Below are positions 9,501 to 18,017 of a stretch of 64,000 nucleotides of DNA, in pieces. Origin of the DNA: JAIVGV01 sp036389335 (lineage in GTDB: Bacteria > Acidobacteriota > Blastocatellia > Pyrinomonadales > Pyrinomonadaceae). The notes under the pieces are model-generated. The model saw only the letters and a program-made list of their open reading frames with translations. It was not told the DNA's origin and did no database searches. Every line of letters starts with the position of its first letter. The first letter of the stretch is position 1. Made by a program: the position numbers and the translations under genes. The DNA lies in assembly GCA_036389335.1 (NCBI GenBank), contig DASVQC010000035.1, positions 49,824-113,823 on the forward strand, written 5' to 3'.

Positions 9501-10384
9501 TGGAAGGCGACCGCACGCGCCTCGTGCAGGTCTTCTGGAACCTGCTCTCGAACGCCGTCAAGTTCTCGCCCGACCGCGGGCGCGTGCGCGTCGCGTGCGA
9601 CGCCGACGCGCGCAGCCTGCGCGTCCGCGTCGAGGACGAGGGCATCGGCATCTCGCGTGAGTTTCTGCCCCACGTCTTCGAGCGTTTCCGGCAGGCGGAC
9701 ATGTCTCCGACGAAACTCTACGGCGGGCTCGGCATCGGCCTCTCGCTCGTGCGCAGCTTCGTCGAGGCGCACGGCGGCGAGGTCGCGGCGGAGAGCGCGG
9801 GCGAGGGGCGCGGCAGCCGCTTCACCGTCACGCTGCCGTTGCGAATTGAAGAAGCCGCGCCCGCGAGCAAAGAAGCCGCGCCCGCGGTCGAGGAAGTCGC
9901 GCCCGCTTCGCAGCCGTCCGCACCCGACGATCCGCGACCCGGTGTTTCCGATCCGCGACCCGCGATCCGCGATCCGCAATCTCCGAGGCGCGTGCTGCTC
10001 GTCGAGGACGCGCCCGACACGCTGGAGATGCTGCGGCTCTTCTTCGCCGCGCGGGGGTACGCGCCGACCGCCTGCGCCTCGGCTGCCGACGCTCTGGACG
10101 TTGCGGCGCGCGGGCACTTTGATATAATCGTGACCGACATCGGACTGCCCAACATCGACGGCTACGAACTGCTCCGGCGGCTGCGCTCGGAGTCGCCGCA
10201 CCTCGCCGCCGCGCCCGCCGTCGCGTTGACGGGCTACGCCGCCGAGGCGGACGTCGCCGCCGCGCGCGCCGCCGGTTTCGACACGCACGTCGCCAAGCCC
10301 TTCGAGCCGGAGGCGCTCGGCGAAGCGGTCGAAAAACTCCTCGCGCGTCGCGCGCCCGACCGGGCGGACGACGCGCCGCGGTGA
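6503..10384 (+). CDS. Hybrid sensor histidine kinase with five PAS domains, GAF and receiver
   Basis: 1293 aa with no membrane segment, so probably a cytosolic sensor. In order: PAS domains at about 45-170, 172-300, 300-420, 430-560 and 565-700, most ending in the DVSERKRAEE/DITERRRAED type linker; a GAF domain at about 715-875; HisKA with the phospho-acceptor His897 in ATLSHELRTPLTPIVGW; HATPase_c with EGDRTRLVQVFWNLLSNAVKF and a GLGIGLSLV loop; an Ala/Pro-rich linker; and a C-terminal receiver with Asp1212 in IIVTDIGLPNIDG. It should autophosphorylate and pass phosphate to its own receiver. The response regulator gene 65 bp downstream is a likely partner. The signal sensed cannot be told. 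Confidence 0.93.
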   Translation: MTSRETKSPSRRAGTSGGAKTPPPDDPGEAAAGEGSRGGAQGVVEALREANRKLEAIIAASPLAIVTLDEEGRVESWSAAAERIFGWREVEVLGEPLPTVPDELREEVSRNHAAAVAGKAFTNFETRRRRKDGAPVDVSISTAQLKDAAGNSRGVVALVADVSERKRAEEALRVSETRFRTLVEQSPLSKQIISTDGRTIEVNRAWERLWGVTLADLPDYNILEDEQLRAKGVTPYIERALAGEAAEIPEIGYVPDRGEFAGQERWVRARVYPVKDAGGGVREIVLVHEDVTERKRAEAELRLAAAIVENSDDAIISKDLEGTILSWNPGAERLYGYTAAETVGRPVTMLIPPDRPDEEPHILEQIERGSPIEHYETVRRRKDGTLVNVSLTVSPLRDSDGRVVGASKIARDITERRRAEDEKLRLAAQIEGERRRLRDLVANVPGVVWEAWGMPDEGSQRIDFVSDYVETMLGYTVEEWLATPNFWLTIVHPEDRERAAREAREKFDSRAGGASRFRWVTKGGRAIEVEAQSVVICDERGEPAGMRGVTMDITERVRSEAALRQSEERYRAFVAQSSEAIWRFELDVPLPVNLPEDEQIDHFYAHARLAECNDVMARMYGFSRAEEIEGARLQQMIPRNAANDAYLRGAIRSGYRLTDAESEERDREGNTKYFLNNLVGIVEGGELRRVWGTQRDVTERRRAEEEQKFLSDATTILASSLDYEATLDAVAHMSAAYLADYCLVDLLEDDGAIRRLVVAHRQPEREAAWREMQRRFPIVSDPRHTVHKVLLTGEPDLFTDMTGEVLARAIPSPAQVGELRQIGVRSAMTVPLRARGRTVGAISFISAESGRRYRERELRLAEELARRAALAVDNARLYERAQEANRAKDEFLATLSHELRTPLTPIVGWVHLLGGDGAAAGGPDLRHGLAVIDKNSQALSHLINDLLDMSAILNGKMRIDRLPVKINSALQEAVETVRAQADVRGVGIELSLCAGEEPQVEGDRTRLVQVFWNLLSNAVKFSPDRGRVRVACDADARSLRVRVEDEGIGISREFLPHVFERFRQADMSPTKLYGGLGIGLSLVRSFVEAHGGEVAAESAGEGRGSRFTVTLPLRIEEAAPASKEAAPAVEEVAPASQPSAPDDPRPGVSDPRPAIRDPQSPRRVLLVEDAPDTLEMLRLFFAARGYAPTACASAADALDVAARGHFDIIVTDIGLPNIDGYELLRRLRSESPHLAAAPAVALTGYAAEADVAAARAAGFDTHVAKPFEPEALGEAVEKLLARRAPDRADDAPR

Positions 10385-10449
10385 GCGCCGGGCCGTCTCG
10401 ATCGAATCGCGCCCGTCAGTCGCGAGAAGTCAGCCGGGAAGGAACACTT

Positions 10450-10953
10450 ATGCTCGTCACCCCCTCGACCGCGCCGCCCCACGCACACGATCATTTTTCG
10501 TCGTCCGCCAACCTGATGGGCTACTACGGCGGCGGCGGGCACTTCGGCAAATCGGACGCCGCGGGCGGCGAGAGCGCGACCGTCTCGCCCAAGCCGCGCG
10601 CCCTCGTCGTCGACGACGCGCCGGACGTGACCGAGATGATCGCGCTGCTCTTGCAGTACGCGGGCTACGAGGTGACGACCGTCTACTCCGGGCAGCAGGC
10701 TCTGGACGCCGCGTGCGGCGACGACTTCGACGTGGTCGTCTCCGACATCGGGATGCCGGGCATGAACGGCTACGAGCTGGCCGAGCGCCTGCGCCGCTAC
10801 CAGCAGTACCACGCCACGCCGATGATCGCCGTCACCGGCTTCTCGATGTACGACGACCGCGACCGCGCGCTCGCCGCCGGGTTCAACGCCTTCCTCACCA
10901 AGCCCGTCAACCCGCGCGATCTCATCTCGCTGGTCGAGCGGCTGAGGGGTTAA
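10450..10953 (+). CDS. Single-domain response regulator (CheY-like)
   Basis: The frame is open from a GTG at 10381. The ATG at 10450 is preferred because a GGAAGGA ribosome site ends 6 nt upstream, giving 167 aa. About 45 variable residues precede a canonical receiver: acidic pair in VVDDAPD, phospho-Asp in VVVSDIGMPGMNG, Thr in IAVTGFS and Lys in FLTKPVN. There is no output domain. It follows the hybrid kinase and its receiver resembles the kinase's own C-terminal receiver, so it probably belongs to the same phosphorelay. Confidence 0.9.
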   Translation: MLVTPSTAPPHAHDHFSSSANLMGYYGGGGHFGKSDAAGGESATVSPKPRALVVDDAPDVTEMIALLLQYAGYEVTTVYSGQQALDAACGDDFDVVVSDIGMPGMNGYELAERLRRYQQYHATPMIAVTGFSMYDDRDRALAAGFNAFLTKPVNPRDLISLVERLRG

Positions 10954-11133
10954 AGGCCGCGGCGCGGATCGAGACGGAGATCGGGACGAGGATCGCGACC
11001 GGGGGCGAGACGGCCCGGCGCGGCGAGCGGCTCTCGGAAGTCCGCGGCTCGTGCTATTTTATCCCCGCCGAATTTTCTAACCCGAAAGTTTTTCGAGCAC
11101 GTTTTTCAACTTCGTAGGCGCGCGGAGTCTTCG

Positions 11134-13134
11134 ATGGAGTCTGTCGAGAAGCGTGGGGCGGGCGCGGGCGGGGCGCGCGAAGAAGCGGCGGGGCGTGAGG
11201 CGCGCGCGGGCGTCCGCGCCGCCCTCTTCAGCGCGCGCACGGCTTACCTCGCGGCGGGCGCGCTCGTCGTCGGCGCGGCGTTCGGCTATCTGCAGTTCTC
11301 GACGCGCGCCGTCTGCTGCGGCGACTTCGACGGCTATTACCACGTCCGCTGGAGCCAGCTCCTCTGGGACGGCCTGCGCGCCGGCCACTTCCCGCCTCGC
11401 TTCGAGTGGCTGCCGCTGACCACCCTGAACGCGCGCGACTACGTCGATCACCACCTGCTCTTCCACCTCATGCAGGCCCCGTTCACGCGCTTCGGCGACG
11501 AGGTGCTCGGCGCGAAAATCTCCGCGTGGCTCTTCGCCTCGCTCGCCGTCTTCTCGTGCTACTGGCTGATGGTTCGCCAGCGCGTGCCCGCGCCGCTCTT
11601 GTGGCTCGCCGCGCTGCTCGCCTCGTCGTCGCCGTTCCTGTTCCGCATGAACATGACGAAGGCGATGAGCGTCTCCATCGTGCTGCTCGTCGTCGGCATC
11701 AACCTGCTCTTCCGCCGGAAGTACGTGTGGCTGCTGCCGCTCGCCTTCGTCTTCACGCTGACCTACGACATGTTCGTGCTGCTCGGCGCGGCAGCCGTCA
11801 TCTGGACGTGCGTCGTCGCGTGGGCCGAGCGCCGGTTCGAGTGGCGGCCCGTCGTCTGGGTCTCTATCGGCGTCGCCGCCGGGCTCGTCATCAACCCCTA
11901 CTTCCCGCACAACCTGCGCCTGCTCTACGAGCACGCCGTGATGAAGATCAGGGTGAGCGACGCGGAGCGCCCCTCGGTCGGCAACGAGTGGTACCCGTAC
12001 GACAGTTGGGTCTTCCTCTCGAACTGCGCCGTCGCGTTCTGTGCGATGCTCGTCGGCTACGTCACGTTCCGGTGGGACGACGCGAAGCGCGCCGAGCGCC
12101 CGCTCTTCTTCCTCGTCCTCTCGACGCTGCTCCTGATCGCCAACGCCAAGTGGCGTCGCTACGCCGAGTTCTTCCCGCCCTTCGCCGTGCTCTTCGCGGC
12201 CTTCGGCGTGCAGTCTCTCGCCGCGGGCGCGCGCAACCTTTACGGGCGGCTCCCCGAACCGGTGATGGACGAGCTGCGACCGTTTCTGGATCGCGGCGCG
12301 CGCGCCGGTGCGGACGACGCGGCGCGCGAGGGCCGGTGGCGTCGCGCCGAAGTCGAGGCGGCGCTCATCGGCGTCGCCTTCGCCGCCGCCGCCCTCGTCA
12401 CCCACGAGAAGTTCGTCATCCCCTACCACGCGGCGCACCCGCACGGCGTGCTGCTCGCGGCTTTGGGCGCGGGCGCGGCGCTCGCCTTCACGATCTTCCT
12501 CGCCGCCTACGGCGCGCGGCGCGGCGCGCCCAGGGCCGCCCTAACCGCCGCCTTCGTCGCCCTCGCCGTCTGCGCGGCCTTCACCGTCTGGGCGGAAGGC
12601 AAGACGGAGATCAAGGACAGCTCGCCGCCCGAAGAGTACCGCGCCGGGATGCAGTGGATTCGCGCGAACGTCCCGGCTGGCGAGATGATCTTCAACACCG
12701 ACTGGGACGACTTCCCCAAGCTCTTCTTCTACGACCCGACGCACCGCTACGTCTCCGGCCTCGACCCGACTTACCTCTACGACGCGAACCACGACCTGTC
12801 GAAGCTCTACGAGGAGATCACGCTCGGCAAGGTGAAAGACCCCGGGCCGCTCATCCGCGAACGCTTCGGCGCGCGCTACGTCTTCACCGACAACGAGGAG
12901 GTGCACGACGACTTCTACGACGCGGCGATGCAGAGCGGCTGGTTCGAGGAGGTCTTCTCGGACGACAAGTGCGGGGGCCTCGCCGCCGCGCAGTGCAAGT
13001 GCAACTGCACGGTCTTACGCATCCGCGACCAGAAGGGCGAGCCCCCGCCCGACGCCGGCGACTCGAACGACGACGACAAAGATCAGCAGGACGACGGCCC
13101 CGCAGGGGGCGCGGGCGGCGGCGGGCGGCCGTAA
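11134..13134 (+). CDS. Polytopic GT-C-type membrane protein, STT3/PMT-like
   Basis: 666 aa with roughly ten or more hydrophobic segments. The first extracytoplasmic loop has GDFDGYYH, a DxD motif where GT-C glycosyltransferases bind lipid-linked sugar, followed by a conserved-looking DYVDHHLLFH. A soluble C-terminal domain from about residue 505 (EEYRAGMQWIRANVPAGEMI) resembles the periplasmic part of oligosaccharyl-transferase-like proteins and holds DWDDFPKLFFYDP. The last ~30 residues are a low-complexity Asp/Gly tail. The substrate cannot be assigned. The start ATG has no strong ribosome site. Confidence 0.6.
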   Translation: MESVEKRGAGAGGAREEAAGREARAGVRAALFSARTAYLAAGALVVGAAFGYLQFSTRAVCCGDFDGYYHVRWSQLLWDGLRAGHFPPRFEWLPLTTLNARDYVDHHLLFHLMQAPFTRFGDEVLGAKISAWLFASLAVFSCYWLMVRQRVPAPLLWLAALLASSSPFLFRMNMTKAMSVSIVLLVVGINLLFRRKYVWLLPLAFVFTLTYDMFVLLGAAAVIWTCVVAWAERRFEWRPVVWVSIGVAAGLVINPYFPHNLRLLYEHAVMKIRVSDAERPSVGNEWYPYDSWVFLSNCAVAFCAMLVGYVTFRWDDAKRAERPLFFLVLSTLLLIANAKWRRYAEFFPPFAVLFAAFGVQSLAAGARNLYGRLPEPVMDELRPFLDRGARAGADDAAREGRWRRAEVEAALIGVAFAAAALVTHEKFVIPYHAAHPHGVLLAALGAGAALAFTIFLAAYGARRGAPRAALTAAFVALAVCAAFTVWAEGKTEIKDSSPPEEYRAGMQWIRANVPAGEMIFNTDWDDFPKLFFYDPTHRYVSGLDPTYLYDANHDLSKLYEEITLGKVKDPGPLIRERFGARYVFTDNEEVHDDFYDAAMQSGWFEEVFSDDKCGGLAAAQCKCNCTVLRIRDQKGEPPPDAGDSNDDDKDQQDDGPAGGAGGGGRP

Positions 13135-13202
13135 ATTTTCTTCGGGAAGATGGGCTAGGATCGGCGGCGGCTCGGTTCGATCTCGCGTGTGTCGGGAATG
13201 GG

Positions 13203-13290
13203 ACTCACCACGGAGGCACGGAGAACACAGAGGACGCACAGAGTTAAATCTTCCCCTGTGCGTCCTCCGCGCCCTCTGTGGTGAGTCTTG
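13203..13290. repeat. Dispersed palindromic repeat, 'caccacggag' family
   Basis: CTCACCACGGAGGCACGGAG-type sequence pairs with the inverse GTCCTCCGCGCCCTCTGTGG, forming a long imperfect hairpin. Related copies lie at 28686, 54881, 62058 and 62286. Confidence 0.8.
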
Positions 13291-13299
13291 GTACCTTCC

Positions 13300-13392
13300 A
13301 AGCTGTTAGCGAGTAGCGATTTGCTGTTAGCAAGAGAGTACGTGGGGCGCGGTTAGTTTCCGGCTGAAAGCTAACAGCTAATTGCTAGCAGC
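13300..13392. repeat. Short-repeat cluster, 'gttagc' family
   Basis: Left arm AGCTGTTAGCGAGTAGC with a second CTGTTAGC; inverse arm AAAGCTAACAGCTAATTGC about 50 bp later. Same family as 4854-5030. It ends 25 bp before the next gene. Confidence 0.75.
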
Positions 13393-13417
13393 TTCAGATC
13401 AGGTGAGGTGAGAAGCG

Positions 13418-13804
13418 ATGGCGTGTGTGATGTGCCGGAAAACTTTCGCCCGCGCGGGGCGGCTCGCGGCCCTCGCGCTCGCGCTCTCCGTGGCCGCGGC
13501 CTGCGACCGCCGGGGCGCGCAGACGACGAACTCGCGCCCGCCGAAGTCGGACTTCGAGCGCAGCATCGACACCGTCAAGCGCGGGCAGTACGTCAAAATC
13601 TACGTCATCCGCCGCAAGGACGGAGGGCCCCTGCAGGCGGACGACAAGACTTACCTGCGCGCCAACACGCCGATGGAGACCGGCATGTGGATCGTCACCG
13701 AGGACAGCCGCACGGCCATCGCCGGGGCCGGCTTCGAGTTCGAGCCCAAGCACCTCGACGCGCTTAATAAACGCTTCACGGTCGAGGACTACACGAACAA
13801 ATGA
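13418..13804 (+). CDS. Small putative lipoprotein of unknown function
   Basis: 128 aa. A basic N-terminus is followed by a hydrophobic segment ending in VAAAC, a plausible lipobox with the lipidated Cys at residue 29, so the protein is probably membrane-anchored outside the cytoplasm. The mature part (~100 aa) includes TVKRGQYVKIYVIRRKDG and a beta-rich region, with no family recognised. A GAGGTGAG ribosome site precedes the ATG. It converges with the M16 peptidase gene; the shared intergenic space is a repeat. Confidence 0.65.
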   Translation: MACVMCRKTFARAGRLAALALALSVAAACDRRGAQTTNSRPPKSDFERSIDTVKRGQYVKIYVIRRKDGGPLQADDKTYLRANTPMETGMWIVTEDSRTAIAGAGFEFEPKHLDALNKRFTVEDYTNK

Positions 13805-13898
13805 AGGGATGAGGGATGAGGGATGAGGGATGAAGCAAGCAGTCTTGCTCCATCCCTACCTTCATTCCTCCGCCTTCATCCCTCATCCCTCATCCCTT
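13803..13898. repeat. Short-repeat cluster, 'gggatga' family
   Basis: Direct copies of GGGATGA (about 13806-13831) are followed by the inverse CATCCCTCATCCC (about 13878-13895), giving a hairpin. The M16 peptidase stop codon (13890-13892) lies inside the right arm. Related clusters are at 21570-21640 and 63951-64000. Confidence 0.8.
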
Positions 13899-16664
13899 CT
13901 TAAAGTCGCCCGCCTTGACGATCGTGATCTTCGACGGGTCGATGTACTTGCGCATCGCCGCGTTGATCTGTTCGGGCGTGAGCGACTTGATCTTCTCTTC
14001 GAGCTGCGCGTCCCACTGGAGCGTGCGACCGAGGAAGAGGTAGTTGTTCAGGCGGCCCGCCAGCTCGTTGTCCTGCGCGCGGCTGACCTGGCGCGATTGC
14101 AGCCAGCCCGTCTTCGCCGCCGCCACCTCTTCGGCGGTGAACCCGTCCTTGAGCATCCGCGCGATCTCGTCCTTGAAGGCGGCTTCGAGCTTGTCGACGT
14201 TCTGCGGCGCGTAGATCGCGTTCGCCGTGAAGCGCCCGTACTGGTCGAGCGCGCTGACGTTGATGCCGGAGCCGACGCCGTAGCTCAGGCCCTCCTTCTG
14301 CCGGATGCGCGAGGCGAGGCGCGAGCTGAGGAAGCCGCCGCCGAGGATGTAGTTGCCGAGGACGAGCGCCGGGTAGTCAGGGCTGTCGTCGCGCAAGGAG
14401 AGGTTGAACCCGGCGAGGAAGAAGGCGTTCGCCTTGTCGGGCGTCGGGAACGACTGGTTGACGGGCGCGACGTCCTTGAAGACGGAGGGGACGCGCGCGA
14501 AGGGGCGCGGGCTCTTCCAGTCGCCGAAGAGCTGCTGCGCGAGCGCGGCGATCTCCTTGTCGTCGAAGTCGCCGACGACGGTGAGCGTCGCGTCGGACGC
14601 GCCGTAGAAGTCCTTGTAGAACTGCTTCGCCTCTTCGAGCGTCGCCGCGTTGGTGTTGGCGATGTCTTCCTCGGTGGTCGTCACGTAGCGCACGTCGCCC
14701 TTCGGGTAGGGGCTCAGGTGGCGGCTGAAGGCGGTGAAGGCGATCTGCGTCGGCTCGCTCTTGTTCTGCTCGATGCCCGCGAGCTGCTCCTGCTTCAAGA
14801 GTTCGAACTCGCTCGCCGGGAACGCGGGCTCGCGCAAAATCTCCGCGACGAGTCGCATCACGGCGGGCAGGTTCTCCCTCGTCGTCTCGATCTGGACGTT
14901 CGCCTGCGTCGCGCCGCCGAAGACGAAGGCGCGCGCCTTCAGCCGGTCGAGCTCGTCCTGAATCTGCTGGCGCGTGTGCTTCGCCGTGCCGCGCATGAGC
15001 ATCGCGCCCGCGAACGAGGCGGCGGTCGCGCGGTTCATCAGGCTCTTCTCGTCTCCGTAGCGCAAGACCATCTGCGCCGTCACTTTCCCGCCGCGCGTCT
15101 TCTTCGGCAAAAGGGCCATCCTGATGCCGCCCGCCGCCGGGCGCAGCGTGTGCGCCTCGATGTTGGCCGGCGAAGGATCGAACGCCTCGCCCGCGGCGAC
15201 CGCCGCGTCGCCCTTGTACCCGGCGAGCGCGGCGGAGAGGTCGGGCGTCGCCGGAATCTCGGCGCGGTCGGGCTTCGCCGTCGGGATGAACATCCCGAGC
15301 GTGCGGTTCGACGGCTTGAAGTAGCGCGCGGCGACCTGCGCGACCTCTTCCGGCGTCACCTTGCGCAGGCGGTCGCGGTGCAGGAAGAAGAGACGCCAGT
15401 CGCCCGCCCCGATGTACTCGCTCAGGGTGAGGCCGACCTGATCGGAGTTGTTCAGGGCCAGCTCGACGTTCTTCAAAAGCTGCGCGCGGGCGCGCTCGAC
15501 CTCCTCCTTGGTCGGCGGCGTCGCGCCGATGCCCTCGACGGTTTGCAGCAGCGTGTCGCGCGCGGCGTCGAGCGAGTCGCCGGCGCGCACCTCCGCGCCG
15601 AAGAGCGCGAGCGTCGGGTCGTGCCACTGGAAGCCGAAGCCGTAGACGCTGCTCGCCTTCTTCGTCTCGACGAGCGCCTTGTGCAAGCGGCCCGAAGGGG
15701 TGTCGCCCAAGACCTGCGAGAGGATGTCGACGGCGGCGAAGTCGGGGTGCGCGCCCGAGGGCACGTGGTAGGCCGCGCCGACGAGCTGCGTGTCGCCCAC
15801 GCGGCGCAAGGTTACCGAGCGCTCTCCGTCCTGCGTGGGCTCGACCGTGTAGATTTTTTGCAGCGTGCGCGCGGGCCTCGGGGTGGGCGAGAAGTATTTG
15901 TCGACGAGCGCGAGCGTCTTCGCCTCGTCGAACTTCCCGGCGACCAAGAGCACGGCGTTATCGGGCTGGTAGTAGTTGTGGTAGAACGCCTGAAGGCGCT
16001 CGATGGGCACGTTCTCGATGTCGGAGCGCGCGCCGATGGTCGTCTTGCCGTAGTTGTGCCAGAGGTAGGCGGTCGCCATCGTGCGCTCCAGGAGCACGCT
16101 GAAAGGGCTGTTCTCGCCCAGCTCGAACTCGTTGCGCACGACCGTCATCTCGCTGTCCAAATCCTTCTTCGCGATGAAGGAGTTGACCATCCGGTCGGCT
16201 TCGAGTTCGAGCGCCCAGTTGAGGTTCTCGTCCGTGGCGGCGAAGGTCTCGTAGTAGTTGGTGCGATCCGACCACGTCGTCCCGTTCGGGCGCGCGCCGT
16301 GCGAGGTCAGCTCGGCAGGGATGTTCGGGTGCTTCGGCGTGCCCTTGAAGGTGAGGTGTTCGAGGAGGTGCGCCATGCCGGTCTCGCCGTAGTTCTCCGA
16401 GGCCGAGCCGACGAGGTAGGTGATGTTGACGGTGACGGTCTGCTTGGTCTGGTCGGGGAAGAGCAGGACTCTCAGCCCGTTCGACGTGAGGCGGTACTCG
16501 TTGATGCCCTCGACCGACGTGACGCGCTCGACGCCCTTCGGCAGCGCGACCGAAGAGGCTTGCGCCGACGGCTGGGCGAGGGCCGGGGCGGGAGAGCCGA
16601 GCGCCTGCGCGAAGACGAGCGCGAGCGCGAGCCAAGGGCTCAGTGTGCTTCTGCGTAATCTCAT
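13890..16664 (-). CDS. M16 family zinc peptidase (pitrilysin/processing-peptidase type), tandem domains
   Basis: 924 aa. An N-terminal signal peptide (LALALVFAQALG...ALAQ) directs it to the periplasm or outer membrane. Residues 99-103 are HLLEH, the inverted zinc motif HxxEH of M16 peptidases, with a further Glu in the following VVRNEFE region. The second half (from about 490) repeats the M16 fold without a zinc motif and includes the typical GGGFLSSRLASRIRQKEGLSYGV substrate-cavity segment. One active plus one inactive half is the usual bacterial single-chain arrangement. GGAGTGA precedes the ATG. The C-terminal Lys-Gly and the stop are supplied by the adjoining repeat. Confidence 0.95.
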   Translation of the reverse strand: MRLRRSTLSPWLALALVFAQALGSPAPALAQPSAQASSVALPKGVERVTSVEGINEYRLTSNGLRVLLFPDQTKQTVTVNITYLVGSASENYGETGMAHLLEHLTFKGTPKHPNIPAELTSHGARPNGTTWSDRTNYYETFAATDENLNWALELEADRMVNSFIAKKDLDSEMTVVRNEFELGENSPFSVLLERTMATAYLWHNYGKTTIGARSDIENVPIERLQAFYHNYYQPDNAVLLVAGKFDEAKTLALVDKYFSPTPRPARTLQKIYTVEPTQDGERSVTLRRVGDTQLVGAAYHVPSGAHPDFAAVDILSQVLGDTPSGRLHKALVETKKASSVYGFGFQWHDPTLALFGAEVRAGDSLDAARDTLLQTVEGIGATPPTKEEVERARAQLLKNVELALNNSDQVGLTLSEYIGAGDWRLFFLHRDRLRKVTPEEVAQVAARYFKPSNRTLGMFIPTAKPDRAEIPATPDLSAALAGYKGDAAVAAGEAFDPSPANIEAHTLRPAAGGIRMALLPKKTRGGKVTAQMVLRYGDEKSLMNRATAASFAGAMLMRGTAKHTRQQIQDELDRLKARAFVFGGATQANVQIETTRENLPAVMRLVAEILREPAFPASEFELLKQEQLAGIEQNKSEPTQIAFTAFSRHLSPYPKGDVRYVTTTEEDIANTNAATLEEAKQFYKDFYGASDATLTVVGDFDDKEIAALAQQLFGDWKSPRPFARVPSVFKDVAPVNQSFPTPDKANAFFLAGFNLSLRDDSPDYPALVLGNYILGGGFLSSRLASRIRQKEGLSYGVGSGINVSALDQYGRFTANAIYAPQNVDKLEAAFKDEIARMLKDGFTAEEVAAAKTGWLQSRQVSRAQDNELAGRLNNYLFLGRTLQWDAQLEEKIKSLTPEQINAAMRKYIDPSKITIVKAGDFKKG

Positions 16665-16763
16665 AAAGTCACTCCAGAAATCGTTTGTCGGGTGAGCACG
16701 GCTCAGCCGTGCCGGGGATCGGCGCTTCGCCGGGCGGGCGGGCGCGCCGAAGTGTCTGCGCCG

Positions 16764-16784
16764 GGGCCCCGCGCGGCGGGGCCC
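16764..16784. terminator. GC hairpin between the M16 and oxidoreductase genes
   Basis: A 9-bp stem (16764-16772 with 16776-16784) with a 3-nt loop lies about 90 nt past the minus-strand oxidoreductase gene. There is no clear U-tract on that strand; on the plus strand it is followed by aaagttt. A terminator role is only possible. Confidence 0.3.
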
Positions 16785-16873
16785 AAAGTTTCCCTTGTTG
16801 GTCGGAGGAGGTGTGCGAAGAACGTTCGGCGGCGCGGGGGTCTCTGAAGGGTCTGCGCGCGGTCGTACAACGC

Positions 16874-17902
16874 TTACGGCACGAGGACGAGTTTACCAAA
16901 CTGCGCGCGATCCCGCATCAGCTCGTGCGCGCGCCGGGCTTCGGCGAGCGGGAGCGTGCGGTCGACGACGGCGCGAATCTGGCCTCGCCCGACGAACTTC
17001 ATCGCTTCGAGCAGTTCGGCCTTCGAGCCCATGAAGGAGCCGAGCAGCGAGAGGTGGCGGTAGAAGACCTGCCGCAGGTCCGTGCGCGCGTCGTAGCCGC
17101 TCGTCGCGCCGCAGGTGACGAGCCGACCGTTCTTGGCGAGCGACTGCACCGAGCCGCCCCACGTCTCCGCGCCCGTGTGCTCGAAGACGACCTCGCAGCC
17201 CTTCTTCGCCGTGAGGCGGCGCACCTCGCGCGTCCAGTCGGCGTTCGTGTAGTTGATCGTCTCGTCCGCGCCAAGCTCGCGCGCCTTCTCAAGTTTCTCG
17301 TCCGAGCCCGCGGTGGCGATGACGCGCGCGCCGCGGAGTTTCGCGATCTGAATCCCGATCGATCCGACGCCGCTGCCCGCCGCGTGGATCAAAACGTCCT
17401 CGCCCGGCTGAAGCCGCGCGCGCGTCACGAGCATGTGCCACGCCGTCAGCGTGACGAGCGGCAGCGCGGCGGCCTCCTCGAAGCTCAGGTTCCCCGGCTT
17501 CGCGACGACGTTCACGGCGGGCGCGGCGACCAGCTCGGCGTAGCCTCCGTCGCGCCGGTAGCCGAGGATGTCGTAATCCGGGCACAGGTTGTCGCGCCCG
17601 CTCAGGCACTCGAAGCAGTGGCCGCAGGAGACGCCCGGCTGCAACAGCACCTCGTCGCCCGGCTTCACCCAGTCCACCACCCCGCCGACCTCCCGCACGA
17701 CGCCCGCGACGTCGTTGCCCAGCACGTGCGGCAGCTTGATCTCGATGCCGGGCAGCCCGCCGCGCGCCCACACGTCGAGATGGTTGAGCGCGCACGCGCG
17801 CACCTCGACCAGCACCTCGTTCGCGCGGACGGACGGGTCGGGGGCGTCGGCGTACTCCAACACTTCCGGCCCGCCGTGTTGTTTGAAGACGACAGCTTTC
17901 AT
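16874..17902 (-). CDS. Zinc-containing medium-chain alcohol dehydrogenase / quinone oxidoreductase family protein
   Basis: 342 aa, the normal length for the MDR superfamily. The N-terminal GroES-like domain has the GND/PGD signatures (VLGNDVAGVVREVGG, VKPGDEV) and four structural-zinc cysteines C93, C96, C99 and C107. The Rossmann domain carries AAGSGVGSIGIQIAKL near residue 175. It should reduce or oxidise an alcohol/aldehyde or enone with NAD(P)H; the substrate cannot be read from sequence. It stands alone between M16 and lipA, with a 'gttagc' repeat just upstream of its ATG. Confidence 0.9.
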   Translation of the reverse strand: MKAVVFKQHGGPEVLEYADAPDPSVRANEVLVEVRACALNHLDVWARGGLPGIEIKLPHVLGNDVAGVVREVGGVVDWVKPGDEVLLQPGVSCGHCFECLSGRDNLCPDYDILGYRRDGGYAELVAAPAVNVVAKPGNLSFEEAAALPLVTLTAWHMLVTRARLQPGEDVLIHAAGSGVGSIGIQIAKLRGARVIATAGSDEKLEKARELGADETINYTNADWTREVRRLTAKKGCEVVFEHTGAETWGGSVQSLAKNGRLVTCGATSGYDARTDLRQVFYRHLSLLGSFMGSKAELLEAMKFVGRGQIRAVVDRTLPLAEARRAHELMRDRAQFGKLVLVP

Positions 17903-17911
17903 GTTTGGCAG

Positions 17912-17953
17912 CCGGCTCTTAGCTCTTAGCTGTTAGCTCTTAGCTGTTAGCCG
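17912..17953. repeat. Short-repeat cluster, 'gttagc' family
   Basis: CTCTTAGCTGTTAGCTCTTAGCTGTTAGCC in direct copies immediately upstream of the oxidoreductase start; no inverse arm here. Confidence 0.7.
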
Positions 17954-18017
17954 GGGCAGGGCGTGGGCTCCTCCACTCTTCCGAACGATGAACGCGCGGT
18001 TAACGTGCGGGGGAATT

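Noticed and set aside
6362..10288. 1308-codon minus-strand open frame opposite the hybrid kinase
   Set aside because: The plus strand has unmistakable PAS, GAF, HisKA, HATPase and receiver motifs; the minus frame has none.
13830..16658. 942-codon plus-strand frame opposite the M16 peptidase
   Set aside because: No recognisable domain, and the opposite strand has the HxxEH peptidase with a signal peptide.
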